Assembly (NCBI RefSeq): GCF_000429765.1
Contig: NZ_AUCM01000013.1
Span: 28,971 to 92,970, forward strand
Origin: Gemmobacter nectariphilus DSM 15620
GTDB taxonomy: Bacteria; Pseudomonadota; Alphaproteobacteria; Rhodobacterales; Rhodobacteraceae
Length of the DNA stretch: 64,000 nt
Reading direction: 5' to 3'
Positions 17,936 through 26,322 of the stretch are shown piece after piece. The notes beneath the pieces were generated by a model. The model did no database searches and was not told where the DNA came from. It saw only the letters and a list, made by a program, of their open reading frames with translations. Position 1 is the stretch's first letter. Each line of letters starts with the position of its first letter. A program made the position numbers and the translations under genes.

Positions 17936-18010
17936 GTCCTGTTTTCCTGTTGGTTCGAGGGCACTTGCCCCCCTTTGGCAGGGCCGGCCGCGCGTCCGGC
18001 CCCTTGGGCC

Positions 18011-18880
18011 TTACAGCCCGTTGACCGGCACCTTGAGATAGCTGATGCCGTTATCCTCGGGCTCGGGCATCTGGCCTGCGCGCATGTTCACCTGAAGCGA
18101 GGGGATGATCAGCTTGGGCATGGCCAGCTGGGCATCGCGTTCGGTGCGCATGCGGATGAAATCCTCGCGCGACTTGCCGGCGCCGATATGCTTGTTCAGC
18201 CGCTTTTGCGCGCCGACCGTGGTTTCCCAGGCGTATTGGTCGCGCCCTTCGGCCTTGTAGTCGTGGCAGACGAAGATCCGCGTATCATCCGGCAGGGCCA
18301 GGATTTTCTGGATCGAATCCCACATGGTTTCTGCCGAGCCGCCAGGAAAGTCGCAGCGCGCCGTGCCGAAATCGGGCATGAACAGCGTGTCCCCGACAAA
18401 GGCCGCGTCCCCGATCACATAGGTCAGGCAGGCCGGGGTATGGCCCGGGGTGTGCAGCACATCGCCGCGCAGCTGGCCAATGTGAAAACTGTCGCCTTCC
18501 TTGAACAGCTGGTCGAACTGGCTGCCATCGCGCTGAAAGCGGGTGCCCTCGTTGAAGATCTTGCCGAAGGTGTCCTGCACCACGGTGATCTTTTCGCCAA
18601 TCCCGATCTTGCCGCCCAGGCGTTCCTGCAGATAGGGCGCGGCCGACAGGTGATCGGCGTGAACATGGGTTTCCAGGATCCAGGCAACCTCCAGCCCTTC
18701 CTTCTGGATGAAGTCCACCACAGCATCGGCCGAGCGCGTATCGGTATGGCCCGAGGCATAGTCGAAATCGAGCACCGAATCGACGATGGCGCAGGCACGG
18801 CCGGCAGGTTCCTGCACGACATAGGTGATGGTGTTGGTCGCTTCGTCAAAGAAGGCGTGGATTTTCGGGGTCATGGTCAT
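18011..18880 (-). CDS. MBL-fold hydrolase, ETHE1/Blh-like persulfide dioxygenase
   Basis: 289 residues. The metal motif THVHADH (His 72, His 74, Asp 76, His 77) and later HTPGHTPACL and GDTLFMPDFGTARCDFPGG match the Blh/ETHE1 family that oxidises persulfide to sulfite. Start at 18880 (MTMTPKIHAFFDEA); ATG 18874 is an alternative; the frame upstream is non-coding. First gene of the sulfur operon. A palindrome of the BigR type lies about 50 bases upstream. A sulfide:quinone reductase or bigR gene is not in the window. Confidence 0.9.
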   Translation of the reverse strand: MTMTPKIHAFFDEATNTITYVVQEPAGRACAIVDSVLDFDYASGHTDTRSADAVVDFIQKEGLEVAWILETHVHADHLSAAPYLQERLGGKIGIGEKITVVQDTFGKIFNEGTRFQRDGSQFDQLFKEGDSFHIGQLRGDVLHTPGHTPACLTYVIGDAAFVGDTLFMPDFGTARCDFPGGSAETMWDSIQKILALPDDTRIFVCHDYKAEGRDQYAWETTVGAQKRLNKHIGAGKSREDFIRMRTERDAQLAMPKLIIPSLQVNMRAGQMPEPEDNGISYLKVPVNGL

Positions 18881-18920
18881 GGCCTCGTGGGTTGCGTTGC
18901 GGCCAATATGCGCTTCCTGA

Positions 18921-18950
18921 AGATATATTTCAAGATTTGAATATGAAATT
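18921..18950 (-). promoter_or_regulatory. predicted BigR-like (ArsR family) operator
   Basis: TTCAA-GAT-TTGAA at 18929-18941 inside an AT-rich block (ATATATTTCAAGATTTGAAT). It precedes the hydrolase/YeeE operon, the arrangement controlled by BigR in Xylella and Agrobacterium. The regulator gene is not here. Confidence 0.55.
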
Positions 18951-19026
18951 TGTGATCCCGATTGACATGCGTCAAGGCAGCAACAGGCGTATGCTGCCAG
19001 CGTTGTCGCAGCAAAGGGAGACCGCG

Positions 19027-19344
19027 ATGACGACGAATGCCGAGCGCAAATCCATGCTGGAAGGCCGTCTGGCCACGCTGAGAACCCGGCTTCAAGGGAT
19101 TGAACACGAGCTGAGTTCCCACCAGTCCAAGGATTGGGAAGACATGGCGATCGAGCAGGAAACCGATGAGGTCCTTGAAGGCATGGGCCATTCGGGTTTG
19201 CAGGAAATGCGCCAGATCGAATCCGCCCTGCAACGTATGGCCGATGGCGACTATGGCTATTGCACGAAATGCGGGGCCGAGATTGCCAACGAACGTCTGG
19301 ATGCGCTGCCGCATACGCCGTTCTGCCGCAATTGTGCGCCCTGA
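19027..19344 (+). CDS. TraR/DksA-type zinc-finger protein
   Basis: 105 residues: an N-terminal coiled coil (MTTNAERKSMLEGRLATLRT onwards) and the C-terminal zinc finger YGYCTKCGAEI...FCRNCAP with four cysteines. The tip of the coiled coil reads DWEDMAIEQETDEV; DksA uses acidic residues there to act on RNA polymerase, but short members of the family have other or unknown roles. AGGGAG sits upstream of 19027. Divergent from the sulfur operon. Confidence 0.85.
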   Translation: MTTNAERKSMLEGRLATLRTRLQGIEHELSSHQSKDWEDMAIEQETDEVLEGMGHSGLQEMRQIESALQRMADGDYGYCTKCGAEIANERLDALPHTPFCRNCAP

Positions 19345-19392
19345 CGGGGTACAGCGCGCGCCTTGCGGGCACCGCACAAGGGAGGAAGACCG

Positions 19393-19584
19393 ATGACACC
19401 GAAAGAGTTGAGTGATCGCATGGCTGAACTTGCCCAACGTGCCGCCCGCCTGTCGCAGGGCGATCCTGCGCTCGAGGCGCTGCGCGCCGAGCTGGAGGCG
19501 CTCTCGCAGCTGTTGCCCGCCTCGGCCGGCCCGGATCGGGCCGATCAGGTGGTGGACGATCTGTTCGACAACATGCCTGTGTAA
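19393..19584 (+). CDS. hypothetical protein (63 aa)
   Basis: MTPKELSDRMAELAQRAARL onwards; almost wholly helical, acidic at the end (VVDDLFDNMPV). Preceded by GGGAGGAAG, 48 bases after the DksA-like gene, so probably in its operon. No family recognised. Confidence 0.6.
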   Translation: MTPKELSDRMAELAQRAARLSQGDPALEALRAELEALSQLLPASAGPDRADQVVDDLFDNMPV

Positions 19585-19656
19585 CTGACGCGGCGGCCTT
19601 GCCAAACCGCCCCCTGCACCTGTTAATGCCCTCGAACTTGATTTGGAGGGCCGGGG

Positions 19657-21744
19657 ATGGCGGAAGCGGTGCGTCTGGAACGCGAGGGCGAGGTTGCGGT
19701 GCTGGTGATAGACAGCCCGCCGGTGAATGCGCTGGGTCTGGCGGTGCGTGCCGGTCTGGCCGACGGGATCGCGGCTGCGGCTGCCGATGATGCCGTCAAG
19801 GCCATCGTGATCCGCGCCGACGGGCGCACGTTTCCGGCAGGCGCCGACATTTCCGAATTCGGCAAGCCCCCGCAAGACCCCTGGCTGCCCGAAGTGTGCA
19901 ACCAGATCGAGGCCTGCGCCAAGCCGGTGATCGCCGCCCTGCATGGCACCGCCCTTGGTGGCGGGTTCGAGGTGGCGCTATCCGCGCATTGGCGCATCGC
20001 GCTGGCCTCGGCCAAGGTGGGCCTGCCGGAAGTGACGCTGGGCATTCTGCCCGGCGCAGGCGGCACGCAGCGCACCCCGCGGCTGATCGGCGCCGAACAG
20101 GCGCTGGACATGATGATTTCGGGCAAGCCGGTGGCGGCTGCCAAGGCGCTGGCCATGGGTCTCTTGGACGAGGTGGTCGAGGATGACCTGCCCGGCGCTG
20201 CCCTGCGCCTTGCCCGCAAGCTGATCGCCGAAGGCGCCGCCCCGCGCCCCACGCGCGAGCGGCGCGACGGGATGCGCGATGCGGTGGCCTATGAGGCTGC
20301 CGTTGCCGCCGCCCGCAAGGCGCAGGCGTCGAACCGTCTGCCAGGCCCGCGCCGCATCGTCGATTGCGTCGAGGCCGCGCTGCTGCTGCCCTTCGATCAG
20401 GGGCTGCAATACGAACGCGCGGCGTTCTCGGAACTGGTAGGCTCGCCCGAGGCGGCGGGCCTGCGCCATGCCTTCTTTTCCGAACGCCGGGCGGCGAAGA
20501 TGCCCGAGGCCAAGGCCGCCGCGCGCCCGCTTGCCAAGGTTGCGGTGGTCGGTGGCGGCTTGATGGGGGCGGGCATCGCCTATGCCTGCCTCTCGGCGGG
20601 CTATACCGTCTCGCTGATGGACCGCGACCGCGAAGGTCTGGCCCGCGGGCTGGAGCGGATCGCCAAGCTGCAGGAAGGCGCGGTGGACAAGGGCCGCATG
20701 ACGGCCGCACAGCGCGAGGCCGACTGGGCGCGGCTTTCGGGCGTCATGGACATGGCGCAGCTCGCCGATGCCGATCTGGCGATCGAGGCAGTGTTCGAGG
20801 ATTTCGACGTCAAGGCCGATGTGCTGCGCGGTCTTGATGCGGTGCTCAAGCCTGGTGCGGTGCTGGCGACCAACACCTCGTATCTGGATGTTGACGCGCT
20901 GGCCACTGTCACCTCGCGTCCGGCAGATGTGGTGGGGCTGCACTTCTTCTCGCCCGCCCATGTGATGCGGCTGCTGGAGATTGTCGTCGGCAAGGCAACG
21001 GCCCCCGAGGCGGTGGCCACGGGTCTTGCCCTGGCCAAGAAGCTGGGCAAGGTCGCGGTGCGTTCGGGCGTGTGCGACGGGTTCATCGGCAACCGCATCC
21101 TGACTGCCTATCGTCAGGTCTCCGAATTCCTGATCGAGGATGGCGCGACGCCCTCGCAGGTTGACCGTGCGATGCGCGCCTTCGGGATGCCGCTGGGGCC
21201 GTTCGAAGTGTCGGACATGGCGGGCCTGCAGATCGCCTGGGCCCGGCGCAAGCGCCTTGCGGCCACCCGCGATCCGGCCAGGCGCTATGTGGCCGTGGCC
21301 GACCGGCTGTGCGAGGCCGGGCGCTTTGGCCAGTCGACCGGCAAGGGGTGGTATCGCTACGAGGGGCGCAAGCCGGTCGAGGACCCGGAGGTTCTGGCCA
21401 TCATCGAGGCCGAGCGCGCGGCCAAGGGGATCACCGCCCGCAGCTTTACCGACGACGAGATCGCAACCCGTCTGCTGGTTGCCATGGCCAACGAGGGGGC
21501 CAAGATCCTTGCTGAAGGGATCGCGCTGCGGCCCTCGGACATCGATGTGGTCAAGCTGTTCGGCTATGGCTTCCCGCGCTGGGAAGGTGGGCCGATGCAC
21601 TGGGCGGACCGCTTCGGCATCCTGCAGCTGAAGAACGCTGTGCTGGACTATGCGTCGCAGGCCCCGGATTTCTGGCAGGTGGCGCCCAACCTTGACGAGA
21701 TGATCGTCAATGGCACCCGCTTTGCCGATCTGAACGAGGGGTAA
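19657..21744 (+). CDS. bifunctional enoyl-CoA hydratase / 3-hydroxyacyl-CoA dehydrogenase (FadJ/FadB type)
   Basis: 695 residues. N-terminal crotonase domain (about 1-190): AGADISEFGKP, HGTALGGGFEVALSAHWR for the oxyanion hole, LPEVTLGILPGAGGTQR for the catalytic Glu. Then NAD-binding domain KVAVVGGGLMGAGIAYAC (about 288-) and two 3-hydroxyacyl-CoA dehydrogenase C-terminal domains with GLHFFSPAHVMRLLE (catalytic His) and GFIGNRILTAYR. Catalyses two steps of beta-oxidation in the cytoplasm. The thiolase partner is not adjacent. GGAGGG precedes the ATG. Confidence 0.93.
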   Translation: MAEAVRLEREGEVAVLVIDSPPVNALGLAVRAGLADGIAAAAADDAVKAIVIRADGRTFPAGADISEFGKPPQDPWLPEVCNQIEACAKPVIAALHGTALGGGFEVALSAHWRIALASAKVGLPEVTLGILPGAGGTQRTPRLIGAEQALDMMISGKPVAAAKALAMGLLDEVVEDDLPGAALRLARKLIAEGAAPRPTRERRDGMRDAVAYEAAVAAARKAQASNRLPGPRRIVDCVEAALLLPFDQGLQYERAAFSELVGSPEAAGLRHAFFSERRAAKMPEAKAAARPLAKVAVVGGGLMGAGIAYACLSAGYTVSLMDRDREGLARGLERIAKLQEGAVDKGRMTAAQREADWARLSGVMDMAQLADADLAIEAVFEDFDVKADVLRGLDAVLKPGAVLATNTSYLDVDALATVTSRPADVVGLHFFSPAHVMRLLEIVVGKATAPEAVATGLALAKKLGKVAVRSGVCDGFIGNRILTAYRQVSEFLIEDGATPSQVDRAMRAFGMPLGPFEVSDMAGLQIAWARRKRLAATRDPARRYVAVADRLCEAGRFGQSTGKGWYRYEGRKPVEDPEVLAIIEAERAAKGITARSFTDDEIATRLLVAMANEGAKILAEGIALRPSDIDVVKLFGYGFPRWEGGPMHWADRFGILQLKNAVLDYASQAPDFWQVAPNLDEMIVNGTRFADLNEG

Positions 21745-21820
21745 GCTCCCGCACCCTCGGACCGCCCTGACGGGCGGCCCGAGGCTTTGGGCCGCGCGGC
21801 GCGCCATGGGCGCGCCGCGG
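21745..21820 (+). repeat. composite intergenic repeat, copy 7 (type B, no tail)
   Basis: GCTCCCGCA, hairpin 1 CCTCGG-A-CCGCCC / GGGCGG-C-CCGAGG (21755-21784), CTTTGGGCC, hairpin 2 with GGCGCGCC-ATG-GGCGCGCC and CCGC/GCGG flanks (21792-21820). Directly after the FadJ-like stop codon. Confidence 0.7.
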
Positions 21821-22127
21821 TCGCCCACTGTGTTGGTCCATGTTCCCTGGGTTCCGAGGTCTTGCCCGAAGGGCAGGGCATAGGCCCCTGCACGCAGGGC
21901 GGTGGGCGCCTCGCTCGCAAGAGAGGCGCTGACCGCGCGCCCGCAGATGAGGGCGCGACCTTGAGGGCAGCGGGGGTGCCCTGCGATGCGCCCATGCGGT
22001 TCAAAGCGTCTGGCCCGTATCAGGGTTTGCAGCCCCAAGGCGAGCCGGGTCTGATCCTGGCAATGGCGGCCAGGATCGGCAGGGGCCGGCCGATCCCGTC
22101 GGCGACCCTTTGCCTGTGCCCTCAGCC
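21745..22127. other. 383-base stretch without a gene
   Basis: Holds repeat copy 7 at its left end. The rest (21821-22127) has frames in all directions with no recognisable protein; some runs look like worn-out coding sequence. Confidence 0.4.
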
Positions 22128-22343
22128 TTAGCCCAGCAGCAGCGCCGCGACGACCGCCCCAAGCCCGAGTGCCGACAGGGCAAAGGCGCCAAGGTTCACC
22201 GCGACCACGCGGCGCAGGGTTGCCTTCATCGCCTCGTCGTCCAGCTTGCGCCGCCGGGCCTGACTGACGGTGACGATGCACCAGACGATGCCCGCCAGCC
22301 CTGCCAGCGTCATGGCCGCTCCGATCCAGATCAGCGCCTGCAT
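22128..22343 (-). CDS. hypothetical two-helix membrane protein (71 aa)
   Basis: MQALIWIGAAMTLAGLAGIV, a basic cytoplasmic loop (QARRRKLDDEAMKATLRR) and a second helix NLGAFALSALGLGAVVAALL. Start at 22343 rather than the in-frame 22388 because the first helix begins here. Similar small proteins are common in Rhodobacteraceae; the function is unknown. Confidence 0.65.
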   Translation of the reverse strand: MQALIWIGAAMTLAGLAGIVWCIVTVSQARRRKLDDEAMKATLRRVVAVNLGAFALSALGLGAVVAALLLG

Positions 22344-22514
22344 TCTGTCATCCCTCTGCCACAGCCATCTTGCCGCCTGACAGATCAAGCGGGCGCGGGA
22401 TCATCTGCCCGCTGCCCGGCGGGGTCTACCCTTGTCCGCCGGTGTCTGGCAAGGCGCCTTGAACCGCCGCGCCCGCAACGGTAGGACAGGGCAAACCATC
22501 AGAACGAGGCTGAC

Positions 22515-22769
22515 ATGAGCAACCCGACCGATGCCTATGCCGTCACCGCCGACGAGCTGCGCCAGTTCATCGAACGCGCCGAACAGCTTGCTGCGGAAAA
22601 GAAGGACATCGCCGAACAGGAAAAGGAACTGTTCGCCGAGGCCAAGGGGCGCGGCTATGACACCAAGGTGATGAAAAAGGTGATCGCGCTGCGCAAGCGC
22701 AAGCCCGATGACATTGCCGAGGAAGACGCGATCCTTGACATGTACAAGGCCGCGCTCGGGATGGGCTGA
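22515..22769 (+). CDS. gapR: GapR-family nucleoid-associated protein (DUF2312)
   Basis: 84 residues, VTADELRQFIERAEQLAAEK followed by KDIAEQEKELFAEAKGRGYD and a C-terminal KKVIALRKRKPDD, the complete UPF0335/GapR fold. In Caulobacter the protein binds overtwisted, AT-rich DNA ahead of forks and polymerases and stimulates topoisomerases. Size and sequence are typical. A rho-independent type hairpin follows. Confidence 0.92.
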   Translation: MSNPTDAYAVTADELRQFIERAEQLAAEKKDIAEQEKELFAEAKGRGYDTKVMKKVIALRKRKPDDIAEEDAILDMYKAALGMG

Positions 22770-22842
22770 ACGGCCGGCGTTTGCGCCTGTCGGGGACCGG
22801 CCCGATCAAGGTGCCCACCCGGCACCCCCTGGTGTCCAAAAT

Positions 22843-22875
22843 GCAAAGGCGGTCTCTTGCGGGGCCGCCTTTTGC
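22843..22875 (+). terminator. terminator after gapR
   Basis: GCAAAGGCGG (22843-22852) pairs with CCGCCTTTTGC (22865-22875), with TTTT inside the 3' arm. Confidence 0.65.
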
Positions 22876-22922
22876 AATCCGGGTGCCCGCGCAAGGGCAG
22901 AGCCCTGGCTCTGCGCTTGCGC

Positions 22923-22957
22923 CGCGCCGTCCTGCTCTCGATGGGCAGGACGGCGCG
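22923..22957 (-). terminator. strong hairpin after the capsule export gene
   Basis: A perfect 13-bp stem CGCGCCGTCCTGC / GCAGGACGGCGCG with a nine-base loop, six bases past the stop of the minus-strand gene. No T run follows, so it may stabilise the 3' end rather than terminate. Confidence 0.5.
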
Positions 22958-22963
22958 GGCCTG

Positions 22964-24634
22964 TCAGTTCGAGACCTGCTCGCGCAGGATCGAGGCGGTC
23001 AGCGCGATCATCAGATAGAGCCCGGCAAAGATCAGCAGCGCGACCGAGGTATTCTCGAATGCCCGCGGATAGCTGGGCACATCCGGAGCGACCGGCGCCA
23101 CGGCAAGCGACAGATAGCGCTGCTGGCGGTTCGCCTCGATCCGGGCGATTTCGAGCTGTTGGGCAGCCTGCGTCAACAGAAGCTGGCGCGTCTGCACATC
23201 GGCCTCGGCCACCAGAAGTTCCGACTGCACCTTGGCCAGCGACCGCCCGCCCGCGCCATCCTGGGTCAGGCGGGCGCGCAGATTGGCGATTTCCTGCTCC
23301 AGCGTCGCGACGCGGCGCTGCACGGGTTCCACCCGCGCCCTGTTCGGGCTGGAGTTCGACAGCATCTGCGCAAGCGCCAGCCGTTCCTGGGTCAGCTGGG
23401 TTTCCAGCGCGGTGATCTGGCTGGACAGCAGGGTGATTTCCACCTCGCTGGACAGAACCTTGTTGCGTTCCTGCAATTCCACCACGCGCTGCTGAGCGGC
23501 CATCAGCTTGGCCTCGGCATCGTCATAGCTTTCGCGCGCGCCCTTCATCTGGTCGGTGCGCAGCCGTTCCGACAGGTGGTTCACCTGTTCCTCGGCATAG
23601 TGGATCAGCTCGCGGCTCCAGGCGGCCGACAGATCGGGCGTCGGGGCCGACACCTCCATCTTGATGATCCCTTCGGTCTGGTCATACGAGATCTGCATGG
23701 TCTTCTTGTAGATTTTGTAGGCCGCCTCGATCGAATTGGGATCTTGCAATCGCTGCAGCGGATCGACCGAGGGATCGGCGAAATGGCGCCGGAACCCGAC
23801 CGCCTGATCCAGCCGCAGCATGGCATCGCGCGATTGCAGATAGCCCTGCACGGCGATCGAATCCTGCGATGTGGCGAATTGCGTGCCCGAGAACAGCCCG
23901 CCAAGCCCGCCTGCGGCCGGGCTTTCGGCCTGCTGGATCACGAATTCCGAACGCGTGGCATACATCGGCGTGGCGATGACGGTATAATAGATGGCGGCGA
24001 TCAGCGTCGGCAGCCCGACGAACACCGCCAGCCGCGCCCACAGCAGCAGCATCCGCCGCCGCCGCCTGCGGCCGATATCGCGTTGAATCCGTTCGATATC
24101 CGACACCGGGTTCGGGCGTTCCATCCGCACCTCGGGCGAGGGCAACTGGGTCGGGCTGGCCGTCTGCGGCAGGTTCGCATCCTGCGGCACCTGGGTCAGG
24201 GCGCGCGATCCGCCCGGCACCTCGGCGCTGGCCCCGGCGGTCACCATATCCAGCACGCTGCTGCGCCCGAACGGATCGATCCCGGCCTTGCGCAGCAGGC
24301 GCACGGCATCGAAATCCGATGTGGCAGGAAGCTGGTATTTCTCGGCCATGCGGCGGGCCAGGCGCAATTGCCGGCCCGTCAGCCCCTCGCGCCGGATGGC
24401 GTCGATTTCGGCATCTTGTGCCAGATCCTGCGGCGCCGTCACCTCGCCGGTCGTGGCCGCAGGCGTTGCCTTGCCGGCGGTCGGAAAGGCCTCGGGGCCA
24501 AAGCCATCGTCTTGCGGCTCCAGCAGGGCAGAGGGGTCGTCTATGGGGCGGGCCTTGCCGGTTGGCGACCCGGTTGGCGACAACGAGACCGGCAGGCGGA
24601 TGCGGAACCGGGTGGCCTTAGGCATGGTAGTCAT
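22964..24634 (-). CDS. capsule polysaccharide export inner-membrane protein (KpsE/CtrB/RkpR-like)
   Basis: 556 residues. Proline/glutamine-rich cytoplasmic N-terminus (about 1-200), one transmembrane helix (LLLWARLAVFVGLPTLIAAI), the periplasmic PCP-type start YYTVIATPMYATRSEFVIQ, a long coiled-coil region (about 340-510, KLMAAQQRVVELQERNKVLS) and a C-terminal helix NTSVALLIFAGLYLMIALTA. Such proteins bridge the ABC exporter to the outer-membrane Wza-like channel. Start at 24634 overlaps the ATPase stop by 17 bases; 24625 is an alternative. The long N-terminal extension is larger than in enterobacterial KpsE. Confidence 0.85.
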   Translation of the reverse strand: MTTMPKATRFRIRLPVSLSPTGSPTGKARPIDDPSALLEPQDDGFGPEAFPTAGKATPAATTGEVTAPQDLAQDAEIDAIRREGLTGRQLRLARRMAEKYQLPATSDFDAVRLLRKAGIDPFGRSSVLDMVTAGASAEVPGGSRALTQVPQDANLPQTASPTQLPSPEVRMERPNPVSDIERIQRDIGRRRRRRMLLLWARLAVFVGLPTLIAAIYYTVIATPMYATRSEFVIQQAESPAAGGLGGLFSGTQFATSQDSIAVQGYLQSRDAMLRLDQAVGFRRHFADPSVDPLQRLQDPNSIEAAYKIYKKTMQISYDQTEGIIKMEVSAPTPDLSAAWSRELIHYAEEQVNHLSERLRTDQMKGARESYDDAEAKLMAAQQRVVELQERNKVLSSEVEITLLSSQITALETQLTQERLALAQMLSNSSPNRARVEPVQRRVATLEQEIANLRARLTQDGAGGRSLAKVQSELLVAEADVQTRQLLLTQAAQQLEIARIEANRQQRYLSLAVAPVAPDVPSYPRAFENTSVALLIFAGLYLMIALTASILREQVSN

Positions 24635-25274
24635 AGAGCCGCTTAGCCTCTTCCAGGGAATCGAACATGACAAGCTGCCCGTTCATCAGCACGGCGGCCG
24701 ATCGGCAGAATTTTTCCAGCGTCTGCGCCTGATGCGAGACGATCACAACGGTCGCGCTTTTCAGCCGGTCGCGCAGGATCGACCCGGCCTTGCGGTTGAA
24801 ATTGACATCGGTGGTCGAGGGCATCCCCTCGTCGATCAGGTAGATGTCGAATTCCATCGCCAGCATCAGCGCAAAGGAAAACCGCGCCCGCATCCCCTGG
24901 CTGTAGGTGCCGACCGGCATGTCGAAATATTCGGCAATGTCGCACAGCCAGCGGCAGAACGCCTCGACATAGTCGGGATCAAGGCCATACAGCCGCGCGA
25001 TATAGCGGGAATTTTCCGTCGCCGTATGCCGGTTGACCACCCCGCCCATGAACCCCAGCGGAAAGCTGATCCGGCTGGTGCGGGTGATCTTGCCTTCGTC
25101 CGGCTTTTCAAGGCCGGCCATCATGTTGATGATCGTCGTCTTGCCGGTGCCGTTTGGCGCCAGGATGCCCAGCGAATTGCCAAGCTCGACCCGGAAGGAG
25201 GCACGGTCAAGGATCACCTTGCGCGACTTGCCGGTCCAGAAACTCTTTGAAACTGATTCGAACTCGATCATCAT
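24618..25274 (-). CDS. capsule polysaccharide ABC exporter, ATP-binding protein (KpsT/CtrD-like)
   Basis: 218 residues, typical KpsT length. Walker A GILAPNGTGKTT, signature TYSQGMRARFSFALMLAMEF, Walker B YLIDEGMPSTTDVNF, H-loop VIVSHQAQT. Couples ATP hydrolysis to export of a capsular or similar polysaccharide with KpsM. First gene of the minus-strand pair; the kpsM permease and the Wza/KpsD channel gene are not next to it, so the locus is split. Confidence 0.9.
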   Translation of the reverse strand: MMIEFESVSKSFWTGKSRKVILDRASFRVELGNSLGILAPNGTGKTTIINMMAGLEKPDEGKITRTSRISFPLGFMGGVVNRHTATENSRYIARLYGLDPDYVEAFCRWLCDIAEYFDMPVGTYSQGMRARFSFALMLAMEFDIYLIDEGMPSTTDVNFNRKAGSILRDRLKSATVVIVSHQAQTLEKFCRSAAVLMNGQLVMFDSLEEAKRLYDYHA

Positions 25275-25480
25275 GCTGCTCCGGGCTTGTTGCCGGCCCG
25301 TTTCCTGTGACCTTTCTCACAGGTTTTCCTTGGCGCAGGGTTAATTGTCCAATGCGGCAGTATTAAGGCTTAGGCGGCCCGGGCGGGCAAGGGGGAACCG
25401 GCGCCCTGCGCGGCGCGATGGGTCTTGCGCCCGGCCCCAAGCCGGCCCTATGCCGGGGCAAGTGATCCAGGAGGCCCGCG

Positions 25481-26269
25481 ATGACCCCGCTCGATACCGC
25501 CCACGCAGCCATGCTGGCCGATCCCGACGACGATGCGGCGCGGCTGCGCTATTATCGCACGCTGGCCGATGCCGAACTGTTCCTGCTGCTGGAGGACGAG
25601 CCGACGGGCGACTCCCTGTCCCCGCGCGTCTTCCCGCTGGAAGATGGCCCGGTGGTGCTGGCCTTCGATACCGAGGAACGGATGGCCGATTTTACGGGCG
25701 TTCCGGTGCCCTATGCGGCGCTGCCGGGGCGGGTGATCGTGTCACAATTGGCGGGGCAGGCGACCGGGCTTGGCCTTAATCTGGGATCGTCCGAAAGCGC
25801 CTGGCTGATGGGGGCCCATGCCATCGACTGGCTGAGCGGTGTGCTCGATCAGGCCCCGGCCGAGGCGCGCGGGCGCCCCGTGGCTGTCCATGCCCCGGGC
25901 GCACTGGAGCCCGAACTGGCCGAGGCGCTGGCGGTGGCGGTCTCGGGGGCGGGCGGGCTGGCGGTTGCGGCCGTCCTGGCCCAGGCGGCCTGGGCCGATG
26001 GAACGCGCGGCCTCTTGCTGGCCTGGCTGGGCGCCGGTGCGGGGGCAGAGCCGGCGCTGGCCCGTGCTTTGTCCGAGGCGCTGGCCTTTTCGGGGCTGGA
26101 CCAGGCGTCGGTCGACATGGTGTTCCTGGCGCCCGATGATCCGGCCGCACGGCAGATCCTGTCGCTGGGCCAACCCCTTGCGCTGCCCGAGCCACCCGCC
26201 GCGCCCCCTGAACGCGCGCCGCCCACCCCCCCCGGCATGGACCCGGCCCGCCCGCCGCGCCTGCGCTAG
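25481..26269 (+). CDS. SseB family protein
   Basis: 262 residues. The N-terminal 120 residues (TPLDTAHAAMLADPDDDAARL, then DAELFLLLEDEP and VVLAFDTEERMADFTG) match the SseB N-terminal domain; the C-terminus is alanine- and proline-rich. SseB-type proteins have no firmly known biochemical role in these bacteria. AGGAGG precedes the ATG. Divergent from the KpsT-like gene. Confidence 0.75.
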   Translation: MTPLDTAHAAMLADPDDDAARLRYYRTLADAELFLLLEDEPTGDSLSPRVFPLEDGPVVLAFDTEERMADFTGVPVPYAALPGRVIVSQLAGQATGLGLNLGSSESAWLMGAHAIDWLSGVLDQAPAEARGRPVAVHAPGALEPELAEALAVAVSGAGGLAVAAVLAQAAWADGTRGLLLAWLGAGAGAEPALARALSEALAFSGLDQASVDMVFLAPDDPAARQILSLGQPLALPEPPAAPPERAPPTPPGMDPARPPRLR

Positions 26270-26322
26270 GGCTTGGCCTTTCCCCGCTGGCCGGTATTCT
26301 GGCGCAAAGAGGGGGGCGGATT

